A stretch of 64,000 bases of DNA from Candidatus Fermentithermobacillaceae bacterium (GTDB lineage: Bacteria; Bacillota; Sulfobacillia; Fermentithermobacillales; Fermentithermobacillaceae): positions 1 through 64,000 of the forward strand of contig DUSI01000018.1 of the NCBI GenBank assembly GCA_012842685.1. The letters run 5' to 3'. Under the pieces are notes generated by a model, which was not told the DNA's origin, made no database searches, and saw only the letters and a program-made list of their open reading frames with translations. How positions within the stretch are numbered: position 1 is the stretch's first letter; each line of letters opens with the position of its first letter. Positions 56,318 through 64,000 of the stretch are shown here, one piece after another. Both the position numbers and the translations under genes were made by a program.

Positions 56318-58543
56318 GTGCCCGAAGGGACCGGTGTGTCGCTTTTCCATATTGAAGGAGAGTACATGGCAGCGCTCAGTCTCAGCCCGGCTCCCACATA
56401 CCTTACGCCCGAAGAGTGGGCGCTTCTTGAGAGGGCCTATGAGTTCGCGTCCAGAGCTCACGAGGGCCAGAAGAGGCTTTCCGGCGAAGATTACATTGAG
56501 CACCCCGTCGCCGTGGCGTCCATCCTTGTGGAGCTCCAGGGCGATGCCGAGACGCTTGCCGCCGCCATCCTCCACGACGTCGTCGAAGATACATCCACCA
56601 AGCTTGAAGACATAAAGGCCGCCTTTGGCGAAGAGATAGCCAAGTTGGTAGATGGGGTCACGAAGCTATCCCGGATTGAGTTCCGCTCGAGGTTTGAGGA
56701 ACAAGTCTCAAACCTCAGGAAGATGTTCCTCGCTATGGCCGAGGACTGGCGCGTCGTGGTGATCCGTCTCGCAGACAGGCTCCACAACCTGAGGACCCTG
56801 GACCCCCTCCCTCCGGACCGGCAAAAGGCGACCGCCAGAGAGACGCTGGACATATACGCGCCCCTGGCCCACAGGTTGGGGATCTGGCGCCTGAAGTGGG
56901 AGCTCGAGGACCTCTCCTTCAAGTACCTCTACCCAGACGACTACAGGTCCCTCTCCAGGAGCATAGCGGCCCGGAGGACAGAGCGGGAAGCCGCCGTGGC
57001 CGTGGTCATCGAGCGGATGAAGGAGAGGCTTTCCCAAGAAGGCATCGAAGCCGAGGTCACGGGGAGGGCCAAGAACCTCTACAGCATCTACAGGAAAATG
57101 AAAACCGAGGGCAAAGAGCTCTCGGAGATATACGACCTCATAGCCGTAAGGGTCATCGTGAACACGGTGAACGACTGCTACGAAGTGCTGGGGTTATGTC
57201 ACACCCTGTGGAAGCCGGTCCCCGGAAGATTCAAGGATTACATCGCCATGCCCAAGCCCAACGGGTACCAGTCCCTGCACACGACCGTAGTGGGCCCCCG
57301 GGGGGAACCCTTTGAGGTCCAGATCAGGACCAAGGAGATGGATCAGACCGCCGAATACGGAAGCGCCGCCCACTGGCGGTACAAGGAGGGCGCCCGGGCC
57401 AAAGATCAGGCCTTTGAGCAGAAGATGTCGTGGCTCAGGCAGCTCCTTGAGTGGCAGAGGGAGATGACAGATGCCCGGGAGTTTATGGAAGCCCTGCGTG
57501 TGGACGTTTTCAACGATGAGGTGTTTGTCTTTACGCCGAAGGGCGACGTCATAAATCTTCCGGTCGGCTCGACCCCTCTGGATTTCGCGTACAGGATCCA
57601 CACCGACATCGGAAACCGGTGTGTGGGTGCAAAGGTAAACGGCAAGATCGTCCCCCTCAGCCACAAACTAGAGACCGGCGACATAGTCGAGATCCTCACC
57701 AGCAAACAGTCTGCCGGTCCCAGCCTGGACTGGCTGGACATAGTCAAGACCGCTTCCGCGAGGTCCAAGATCCGAGCGTGGTTCAAAAAGCTCCTCAGGG
57801 ATGAGGACATCGAGAGAGGGGAAAGTGCTCTGGAGCGGGAGCTTTCCAAGCACGGTCTCGTCCTTTCCGCCATCGCCGGAACCGACGTCATGAAAAACGT
57901 GCTTGAGAAGCTCAGGTATCCCGACGCCGAAAACCTTTACGCGGCGATAGCCTACGGGGGGATAAGCCCCGCCCACGTCGCTTCGAGGCTCAGGGACGAA
58001 GTACAGAGGCTTATGCCCGAGCTCCTTCCCCAAAAGGAAGAGCCCCAGAAAGTCGTCCAGAGGAAGCCGAGGGGTCCGGAAGAAGCAGTCGTCATAAAGG
58101 GCATGTCGGATATCCTGGTGCGGCTTGCCCACTGCTGCAGCCCGGTCCCGGGGGATCCGATCATCGGGTACGTAACCAGGGGGCGCGGGGTCTCCGTCCA
58201 CAGGATGGACTGTCCGAGCCTGGCGGGACTGGCGGACAAAGAAAGGTTTATAGAAGCTTCGTGGGTGGATCCCCAGTCCTCTGCCAGCCAGGCTTCCTAC
58301 CCGGTTGAGGTCTGGATCGAAGGTGTCGACCGGACAGGCCTTTTCTCGGAAGTTACGGGGGCCGTTTCAAGCAGCGGTTCCAACATATTGAGCGCTTCCG
58401 CGAAGAGGCAGCCTGACGGTTCCGCGACCATAACGATCGTGTTCGAGACACACAATCTCAAGGAACTGCAAGACATCTTGAACAGGATTCGCCAGATAAA
58501 GGGGATAAACTCGGTGCACCGGGTTTTCGGCAAGGTGCGTTGA
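56318..58543 (+). CDS. relA: RelA/SpoT-family (p)ppGpp synthetase/hydrolase (Rel)
   Basis: HD domain (AILHDVVEDTSTKLEDIKAAFG), synthetase (YRKMKTEGKELSEIYDLIAVRVIV; KPNGYQSLHTTVVGPRGEPFEVQIRT), TGS and ACT domains. The true start may be the ATG at 56366. Confidence 0.95.
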   Translation: MPEGTGVSLFHIEGEYMAALSLSPAPTYLTPEEWALLERAYEFASRAHEGQKRLSGEDYIEHPVAVASILVELQGDAETLAAAILHDVVEDTSTKLEDIKAAFGEEIAKLVDGVTKLSRIEFRSRFEEQVSNLRKMFLAMAEDWRVVVIRLADRLHNLRTLDPLPPDRQKATARETLDIYAPLAHRLGIWRLKWELEDLSFKYLYPDDYRSLSRSIAARRTEREAAVAVVIERMKERLSQEGIEAEVTGRAKNLYSIYRKMKTEGKELSEIYDLIAVRVIVNTVNDCYEVLGLCHTLWKPVPGRFKDYIAMPKPNGYQSLHTTVVGPRGEPFEVQIRTKEMDQTAEYGSAAHWRYKEGARAKDQAFEQKMSWLRQLLEWQREMTDAREFMEALRVDVFNDEVFVFTPKGDVINLPVGSTPLDFAYRIHTDIGNRCVGAKVNGKIVPLSHKLETGDIVEILTSKQSAGPSLDWLDIVKTASARSKIRAWFKKLLRDEDIERGESALERELSKHGLVLSAIAGTDVMKNVLEKLRYPDAENLYAAIAYGGISPAHVASRLRDEVQRLMPELLPQKEEPQKVVQRKPRGPEEAVVIKGMSDILVRLAHCCSPVPGDPIIGYVTRGRGVSVHRMDCPSLAGLADKERFIEASWVDPQSSASQASYPVEVWIEGVDRTGLFSEVTGAVSSSGSNILSASAKRQPDGSATITIVFETHNLKELQDILNRIRQIKGINSVHRVFGKVR

Positions 58544-58616
58544 GCTTGGGCTCTTGTCTATGGGGTGCGACTCATCCCAGGCCGCGGGCTCAAGGATCTA
58601 AGGAGGAGGGTCTTGC

Positions 58617-59066
58617 GTGCGGGCGGTGTTCCAGCGCGTCACAAGGGCGAGCGTCTCGGTGGACGGAAAGGAAGTGGCTTCCGTCGGGAAAGGAGCTATG
58701 GTGCTCCTGGCCGTGGGGAAGGAAGATACGGAAAAAGACGTGGAGTACATGGCCGAAAAGATAGCGGGGCTCAGGGTCTTCCCCGACTCGGATGGCAAGA
58801 TGAACCTTTCCCTGACGGACGTGGGAGGCGAGGTCCTGCTGATCTCCCAGTTTACCCTGTACGGGGATGTGAAGAAGGGGAAACGCCCCGGGTTTGACGG
58901 CGCCGCGCCTCCCGAAATGGGAGAGAGGCTTTACCTCCATACGGCGGAAGCCCTAAACCGCCTGGGCGTCCCAACCAGGACCGGGGTGTTTGGCGCGTAT
59001 ATGCAGGTGGAACTCGTGAACGACGGGCCGGTCACAATCCTGATATCCAGCAAGAAGGAGTTTTAG
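58617..59066 (+). CDS. dtd: D-aminoacyl-tRNA deacylase
   Basis: MRAVFQRVTRASVSVDGKEV; ISQFTLYGDVKKGKRPGFDGAA; TGVFGAYMQVELVNDGPVTI. Confidence 0.95.
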   Translation: MRAVFQRVTRASVSVDGKEVASVGKGAMVLLAVGKEDTEKDVEYMAEKIAGLRVFPDSDGKMNLSLTDVGGEVLLISQFTLYGDVKKGKRPGFDGAAPPEMGERLYLHTAEALNRLGVPTRTGVFGAYMQVELVNDGPVTILISSKKEF

Positions 59067-59068
59067 CC

Positions 59069-59716
59069 ATGCAAGAGGGCGTTTTTGCTATGGAGATCTA
59101 CAGCCTCTCGGTGGGGCCGCTGGAGGCCAATTGCTACATCGCCTATTCGGGGAAAGACTCCATCGTCATAGACCCCGGCGACGAAGCGAACTCAATTCTC
59201 TCTTTCGTGCGGGAAAAAGGGCTCCGCGTCCATGCCATCGTCTTGACCCACGGGCATTTTGACCATTTCCTCGCGGCAGGAAAACTCCAGGAGGCCCTCG
59301 GAGCACCGGTCTACATCGGCCGGGAAGACCTCCCGATGCTGACCGATCCCGGGTGGATGGCCGAGTACATCCCTCCAGGGTACGTTCCGCCCCGGGATGT
59401 GAGGCCCCTTGCCGATGGCGATACGGTAGGGGGCGGGCTGCTCGGCGTCAAGGTGATGAGCACGCCGGGCCATTCTCCCGGGAGCGTATGCCTCTACGCG
59501 CCGGGAGTGCTGTTTTCGGGTGACCTCCTTTTCAGCGGCGGCATAGGCCGCACCGACCTCCCGGGCGGAGATCCGTCCGCCATCAAGGAGAGCCTCGCCA
59601 AGGTCGTGCAGCTTCCGGACGGCACGCTGGTGTATCCGGGCCATGGTCCTATGACGACCATCGGGGATGAGAAAATATCCAATCCATACCTCTCCAGAAG
59701 GCGTGGTAATCTATAG
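59069..59716 (+). CDS. MBL-fold metallo-hydrolase
   Basis: LTHGHFDHFLAAGKLQ; TPGHSPGSVCLY; FSGDLLFSGGIGRTDLPGGD; YPGHGPMTTIGDEK. Confidence 0.94.
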   Translation: MQEGVFAMEIYSLSVGPLEANCYIAYSGKDSIVIDPGDEANSILSFVREKGLRVHAIVLTHGHFDHFLAAGKLQEALGAPVYIGREDLPMLTDPGWMAEYIPPGYVPPRDVRPLADGDTVGGGLLGVKVMSTPGHSPGSVCLYAPGVLFSGDLLFSGGIGRTDLPGGDPSAIKESLAKVVQLPDGTLVYPGHGPMTTIGDEKISNPYLSRRRGNL

Positions 59717-59783
59717 AGAATAGACGTGTGGACATGCTTTGTCCGTGGCCTGTCAGATGCAGGCGGCATATGGAGGGAACGCC

Positions 59784-61076
59784 ATGATAAAGTCACCTCG
59801 CGGCACGTCTGACGTGCTTCCACCCGAATCTGCCAAGTGGATATACCTCGAAGGGATCGTCAGGGAAGTCGCCAGGAGGTACAACTTCGACGAGATAAGG
59901 CTCCCTACTTTTGAACACTCGGAGCTTTTCTCGAGGACGGTCGGGGAAACCACCGACATCGTTGAAAAAGAGATGTACACGTTCAAGGACAAGACAGGGC
60001 GGGACTTAACCTTGAGGCCCGAAGGCACGGCCGGGGTCGCCCGCGCGTTCGTGGAGCACGGGATGGCCAGCGGGCCTCTCCCCAGGAAGTTCTACTACCT
60101 GGGGTCGATGTTCAGGTATGAACGCCCCCAGGCCGGACGGTACAGGGAGCACAGGCAGTTTGGGGTCGAGATATTTGGCTCCCCGTCGCCCCACTCGGAC
60201 GTGGAAGTCATCACCCTGGCCATGGACATCGCCGAAGAGCTGGGGCTCACCGGGACCGAGCTGTACATAAACTCCATCGGATGTCCCAAGTGCAGGGGGC
60301 CCTACAAAGAGGCCCTTATCGCCTACCTCACGCCGCATATCGATGAGCTTTGCGAGGACTGCCGGTCGAGGCTTACTCGCAATCCCTTGCGGGCGCTCGA
60401 CTGCAAGAGCGAGCGGTGCAAGGCCCTTGTCGCCGGCGCGCCTTCGTCTCTGGATTACCTTTGCGGTGAATGCAAGGAGCACTGGGACCGGTTCCGGGAG
60501 ATACTCACCGCGGTCGGGATCCCCTACACGGTCGATAAGTCCCTGGTGAGGGGCCTGGACTACTACACCCGGACGGTTTTCGAGCTCAAGTGGCCTCCGC
60601 TTGGCCCCGCGGGAAGCACTCTGTGCGGGGGAGGAAGGTACGACGGTCTCGTGGAGCAGCTCGGGGGTCCGCCGGTAGCGGGCGTCGGGTTCGGCATGGG
60701 CCTAGAGAGGATGCTGCTCGCCAACGAGAAGGGCGAAAAACCCATACAGGCAGGCGGAGAGATAGACGTGTTCATCGTGTGCCCCAAGGGAGGAGAAGGC
60801 GAAGATAAGGGCTTTGAGCGCGAGGCCCGGCTCCAGGAGCTCGCCAGGGCTTTCCGCCGGAAAGGGCTCAGGTGCGATTTTGATCCCCTCCAGAGGAGCA
60901 TGAAAGCCCAGATGAAGCAGGCGGACAGGATGAACGCCCGCTTTGTGGTCATCCTGGGCGAGGACGAGTTCAGAAGCCGTTCGGCGTCTGTGAGATCTAT
61001 GCGGCACGGGTGGCAGAAGACCGTGCCCATCGAAGAAGTGCTCGCGACCATAGAGGAGGCCGGTCAAAATGGCTAG
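59784..61076 (+). CDS. hisS: Histidyl-tRNA synthetase
   Basis: PRGTSDVLP; LRPEGTAGVARAFVEH; YLGSMFRYERPQAGRYREHRQFGVE; LVRGLDYYTRTVFE. Confidence 0.96.
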   Translation: MIKSPRGTSDVLPPESAKWIYLEGIVREVARRYNFDEIRLPTFEHSELFSRTVGETTDIVEKEMYTFKDKTGRDLTLRPEGTAGVARAFVEHGMASGPLPRKFYYLGSMFRYERPQAGRYREHRQFGVEIFGSPSPHSDVEVITLAMDIAEELGLTGTELYINSIGCPKCRGPYKEALIAYLTPHIDELCEDCRSRLTRNPLRALDCKSERCKALVAGAPSSLDYLCGECKEHWDRFREILTAVGIPYTVDKSLVRGLDYYTRTVFELKWPPLGPAGSTLCGGGRYDGLVEQLGGPPVAGVGFGMGLERMLLANEKGEKPIQAGGEIDVFIVCPKGGEGEDKGFEREARLQELARAFRRKGLRCDFDPLQRSMKAQMKQADRMNARFVVILGEDEFRSRSASVRSMRHGWQKTVPIEEVLATIEEAGQNG

Positions 61077-62889
61077 GGAAATCGTAAGCGACATGGACGG
61101 TCTTAGGAGGACCCATTACTGCGGAGAGGTCGCTCTCTCAGACGTAGGATCTCAGGTGGTCCTCATGGGATGGGTCAACAGGAAGAGGGACCTGGGAGAA
61201 CTCGTCTTCATCGACCTGAGAGACCGCACCGGGCTCGTTCAGGTCGTGACCGAATCCAAGAGCACCCCCGCCTCGTTTGAGGTGGCCCAGAACGTGAAGT
61301 CCGAGTACGTCCTCGCGGTCCGCGGGACCGTCAAGAAAAGGGCGCCGGGCATGGAGAATCCTGACCTAAAGACCGGGGCCATCGAAGTCCAGGCGGATGA
61401 GATCCGCATCCTCAACACGGCCAAGACGCCTCCTTTCTACATCTGGGACGACGCGGGTGCCGACGAGACCCTGCGCCTCAAGTACCGCTACCTGGACCTC
61501 AGGAGGGCTCCTCTGCAGAGGAACCTGGAGATATACCACCGGACGTCCATGGCCGTCAGGAATTACCTCTCGAGCAGGGGGTTCTGGGAGATCCAGACTC
61601 CCATGATGACGAGGAGCACTCCGGAAGGCGCCAGGGACTACCTCGTTCCGTCGAGGATAGATAAGGGTAAGTTCTATGCGCTGGCCCAGTCACCCCAGCT
61701 TTTCAAGCAGCTCTTCATGGTCGCCGGGATCGACCGCTATTTCCAGATAGTCAAGTGTTTCCGCGACGAAGACCTGCGCTATGACCGCCAGCCAGAGTTC
61801 ACCCAGATAGACATCGAGATGTCCTTCGCAGAGGAAGAAGACGTCTGGGGAGAGGTCGAAGGGCTGGTCAAGTACGTTTGGAAGGAAGTCCTCGGGGTAG
61901 ATATCGAGCCTCCGTTCCCGCGGCTCACGTACCAGGAGGCCATGGAGCGCTTCGGATCGGATAAGCCCGACACCCGGTTTGGGATGGAGATAAAGGACGT
62001 TACCCCCGTTTTCTCGGGTTCGTCCTTCGGGGTGTTCCGGTCTGCCATCGACCAGGGAGGGACCGTGAGGGCAATAGCGGTCCCGGGAATGGCGGGGGCT
62101 TCCCGGCAGGAGATCGAGCGCCTCACCGAGAGGGCCAAGCTTCACGGGGCCAAGGGGCTGATTACCGTCGCCTACCTGGGCGGTGAGGTGAAGTCCCAGA
62201 TCCGGAAATATTTGACCGACGAAGAGATAGCCGGCCTCGCCCAGGCGACTGGCGCGTCCGAGGGCGACCTGGTCCTCATCGTGGCTTCGGACTTCGACAC
62301 CGCAGTGACCGTCCTCGGGAGGCTCCGGCTTGAACTGGCTTCCAAGCTTGGCATGATCCCCAAAGACAGGTACAACTTTCTGTGGATCACGGCTTTCCCG
62401 CTCCTTAAGATCAATGAGGAGACCGGGAGATGGGAGGCCGCCCATCACCCCTTCACCAGTCCTTTCAAGGACGACCTGGACAAAGTCCGGCCTGACGCCA
62501 CCGATGAGGAAAAGGGTAAGATCCGGGCGAGGATGTACGATCTTGTTATGAATGGCGTGGAACTTGCCTCCGGGTCGATTCGTATACACAGAAGGGATCT
62601 CCAGGAGAAGGTCTTTGCCCTGCTCGGTATGTCCCAGGAAGAGGCGCGGAGACGCTTCGGTTTTCTCCTGGACGCTTTCGAGTACGGCGCCCCGCCCCAC
62701 GGCGGGATAGCCTTCGGCATGGACAGGATGGTGATGCTCCTGGCGGGGGCCGAGAACTTGAGGGAAGTGATCGCGTTCCCCAAGACGGCCAGCGCGTCGT
62801 GTCTCATGACCGAAGCGCCCGCCGAGGTAGAGCCGGAGCGCCTGGCGGAGCTGGGCATCATCCTGGCAAAGGACGTGAAGCGATCATAG
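61069..62889 (+). CDS. aspS: Aspartyl-tRNA synthetase (Asp/Asn)
   Basis: RTHYCGEVALSDVGSQVVLMGWVNRKRDLGELVFIDLRDRTGLVQVV; TPEGARDYLVPSR; QSPQLFKQLFMVAGIDRYFQIVKCFRDEDLR. Confidence 0.97.
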   Translation: MAREIVSDMDGLRRTHYCGEVALSDVGSQVVLMGWVNRKRDLGELVFIDLRDRTGLVQVVTESKSTPASFEVAQNVKSEYVLAVRGTVKKRAPGMENPDLKTGAIEVQADEIRILNTAKTPPFYIWDDAGADETLRLKYRYLDLRRAPLQRNLEIYHRTSMAVRNYLSSRGFWEIQTPMMTRSTPEGARDYLVPSRIDKGKFYALAQSPQLFKQLFMVAGIDRYFQIVKCFRDEDLRYDRQPEFTQIDIEMSFAEEEDVWGEVEGLVKYVWKEVLGVDIEPPFPRLTYQEAMERFGSDKPDTRFGMEIKDVTPVFSGSSFGVFRSAIDQGGTVRAIAVPGMAGASRQEIERLTERAKLHGAKGLITVAYLGGEVKSQIRKYLTDEEIAGLAQATGASEGDLVLIVASDFDTAVTVLGRLRLELASKLGMIPKDRYNFLWITAFPLLKINEETGRWEAAHHPFTSPFKDDLDKVRPDATDEEKGKIRARMYDLVMNGVELASGSIRIHRRDLQEKVFALLGMSQEEARRRFGFLLDAFEYGAPPHGGIAFGMDRMVMLLAGAENLREVIAFPKTASASCLMTEAPAEVEPERLAELGIILAKDVKRS

Positions 62890-62928
62890 CGGCTCGACCG
62901 GGGACTTTGGAGACCGGGGGGATGCCTT

Positions 62929-63546
62929 TTGGGTTTTGCAGATGAACAGGTGCTAGTCGACAGGGCGTCGCGCGGAGACGGTGACGCTTTCGAGGTCCTG
63001 GTGAGCAGGTATGAGAGGAACGTCTACAGCCTGGCGTACAGGCTTGTGGGCGACAGGGAAGACGCTTTGGACGTCGTCCAGGATGTCTTCCTCAAAGCTT
63101 ATCAGGCGCTTCCCAAGTTCAGGGGCGAAAGCAAGTTCTCCACCTGGATCCACAGGGTATGCGTCAACGCCAGCCTGGATTATCTGAGGAAGAAGCAGAA
63201 GCTCCCGGCTTATTCCCTGGATGAACCGCTTTCACTCAAAGACTCCGCAGTGAATAGGGATGTGGAGGACGAAAGCGGCGACGTCGAGGCCGAAGTCGAG
63301 GTCCGGGACCTCGGTGAGGCCGTGTGTTCAGTACTTAAGTACCTCGAGGTTGACCACCGCGTGGTCATAACGCTCTACGACATACAAGGGTATTCTTATC
63401 AGGAAATCTCGGATATGCTGGGAATTTCCATTGGAACGGTGAAATCGAGGCTTCACAGGGCGAGGAATGCGGTCAGAAGACTATTGCCGAAGGAACATTT
63501 CTCGGCTCCCGCCGTCAAACATGACGAAAGGTGGGAGAGAGCATGA
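62929..63546 (+). CDS. RNA polymerase ECF-type sigma-70 factor
   Basis: Region 2 (YSLAYRLVGDREDALDVVQDVFLKAYQALPKFRGESKFSTWIHRVCVNASLDYLRKK), region 4 (YDIQGYSYQEISDMLGISIGTVKSRLHRARNAVRRLL); TTG start. Confidence 0.94.
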   Translation: MGFADEQVLVDRASRGDGDAFEVLVSRYERNVYSLAYRLVGDREDALDVVQDVFLKAYQALPKFRGESKFSTWIHRVCVNASLDYLRKKQKLPAYSLDEPLSLKDSAVNRDVEDESGDVEAEVEVRDLGEAVCSVLKYLEVDHRVVITLYDIQGYSYQEISDMLGISIGTVKSRLHRARNAVRRLLPKEHFSAPAVKHDERWERA

Positions 63547-64000
63547 ACTGTCTGGACATGCAGGAACGCCTCTCCGCATATTTGGACGGCGATCTTTCGC
63601 CTGAAGAGATGAAGGAAGTCGCCACCCACTTGAGCGGCTGCGAGTCATGCCAGGCTGTGCTTTCGGAGCTAAGAGAGGTCAGAGACGCGCTCAGGTCGCT
63701 TCCGGAAGTCGAGATCCCGGAGGACCTTCACGCTACGATCATGGAACGGATCCGGCCCCACATGAAGCAGAAGAAGCAGAGAAGGTGGGCCTTCTTTAGC
63801 CTTGACATAAGGTCGTGGGGTTACCGTCAGTGGATACCCGTGACGGCGGCCATGATGGTGCTGGTTATGTTCCTCACGCTCGGTGGCGTCATGTGGTACT
63901 CAAGCCGGTATGGCGGTCCCGGGTTCGGCCTTTTCGGCGCGAAGGTAGAAGAAAACCCGTCGGTCTACGGGACCAGGGGCACTGAAACGCCCTCGGAAGT
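63543..64000 (+). CDS. Putative zinc-finger anti-sigma factor (runs off right edge)
   Basis: MNCLDMQERLSAYLDGDLSPEEMKEVATHLSGCESCQAVLSEL, then a TM (WIPVTAAMMVLVMFLTLGGVMWY); ATGA overlap with the sigma gene; open at the window end, so not in the ORF track. Confidence 0.9.
   Translation, partial: MNCLDMQERLSAYLDGDLSPEEMKEVATHLSGCESCQAVLSELREVRDALRSLPEVEIPEDLHATIMERIRPHMKQKKQRRWAFFSLDIRSWGYRQWIPVTAAMMVLVMFLTLGGVMWYSSRYGGPGFGLFGAKVEENPSVYGTRGTETPSE

Noticed and set aside
1-64000. CRISPR arrays, tRNA/rRNA genes, transposases, integrases or prophage modules
   Set aside because: I looked for regular repeats, tRNA-like cloverleaf ends and recombinase motifs and found none I could support; small structured RNAs could still be missed by eye.

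Overview
This 64 kb window comes from a moderately high-GC bacterial chromosome. I read it as an anaerobic, probably spore-forming clostridial-type Firmicute, inferred from gene content only: rubrerythrin, NADH-linked [FeFe] hydrogenase, SleB-type hydrolase, a YjcZ-like micropeptide, NiaR and a ydaO riboswitch. Most of it is ordinary chromosome: potABCD, typA, a heterodimeric ABC exporter, murJ, recJ, apt, relA, dtd, hisS, aspS, a sigma/anti-sigma pair and several peptidases (M55, M20, M14, S9). I found no rRNA, tRNA, CRISPR array, intact mobile element or prophage. The most interesting parts are: (1) an [FeFe]-hydrogenase operon (about 6.8-16.1 kb) with a HATPase/ferredoxin/HydS-like fusion sensor, a second stand-alone HATPase, and a HydB (NuoF) protein fused to a complete GltD/NfnB-like flavoprotein, which suggests a hydrogenase/transhydrogenase hybrid linking H2, ferredoxin, NAD(H) and NADP(H); (2) a tight four-gene operon of uncharacterised membrane proteins (18.8-21.7 kb); (3) a decayed radical SAM/SPASM plus ABC-exporter locus, RiPP-like, at the left edge with frameshifts and a truncation junction; (4) a c-di-AMP (ydaO-type) riboswitch in front of a SleB-type hydrolase; (5) a NiaR/NiaX-like niacin module with candidate operators; (6) a 31-aa YjcZ-like ORF missing from the supplied ORF track. 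All family calls come from reading motifs by eye. No database search was run.
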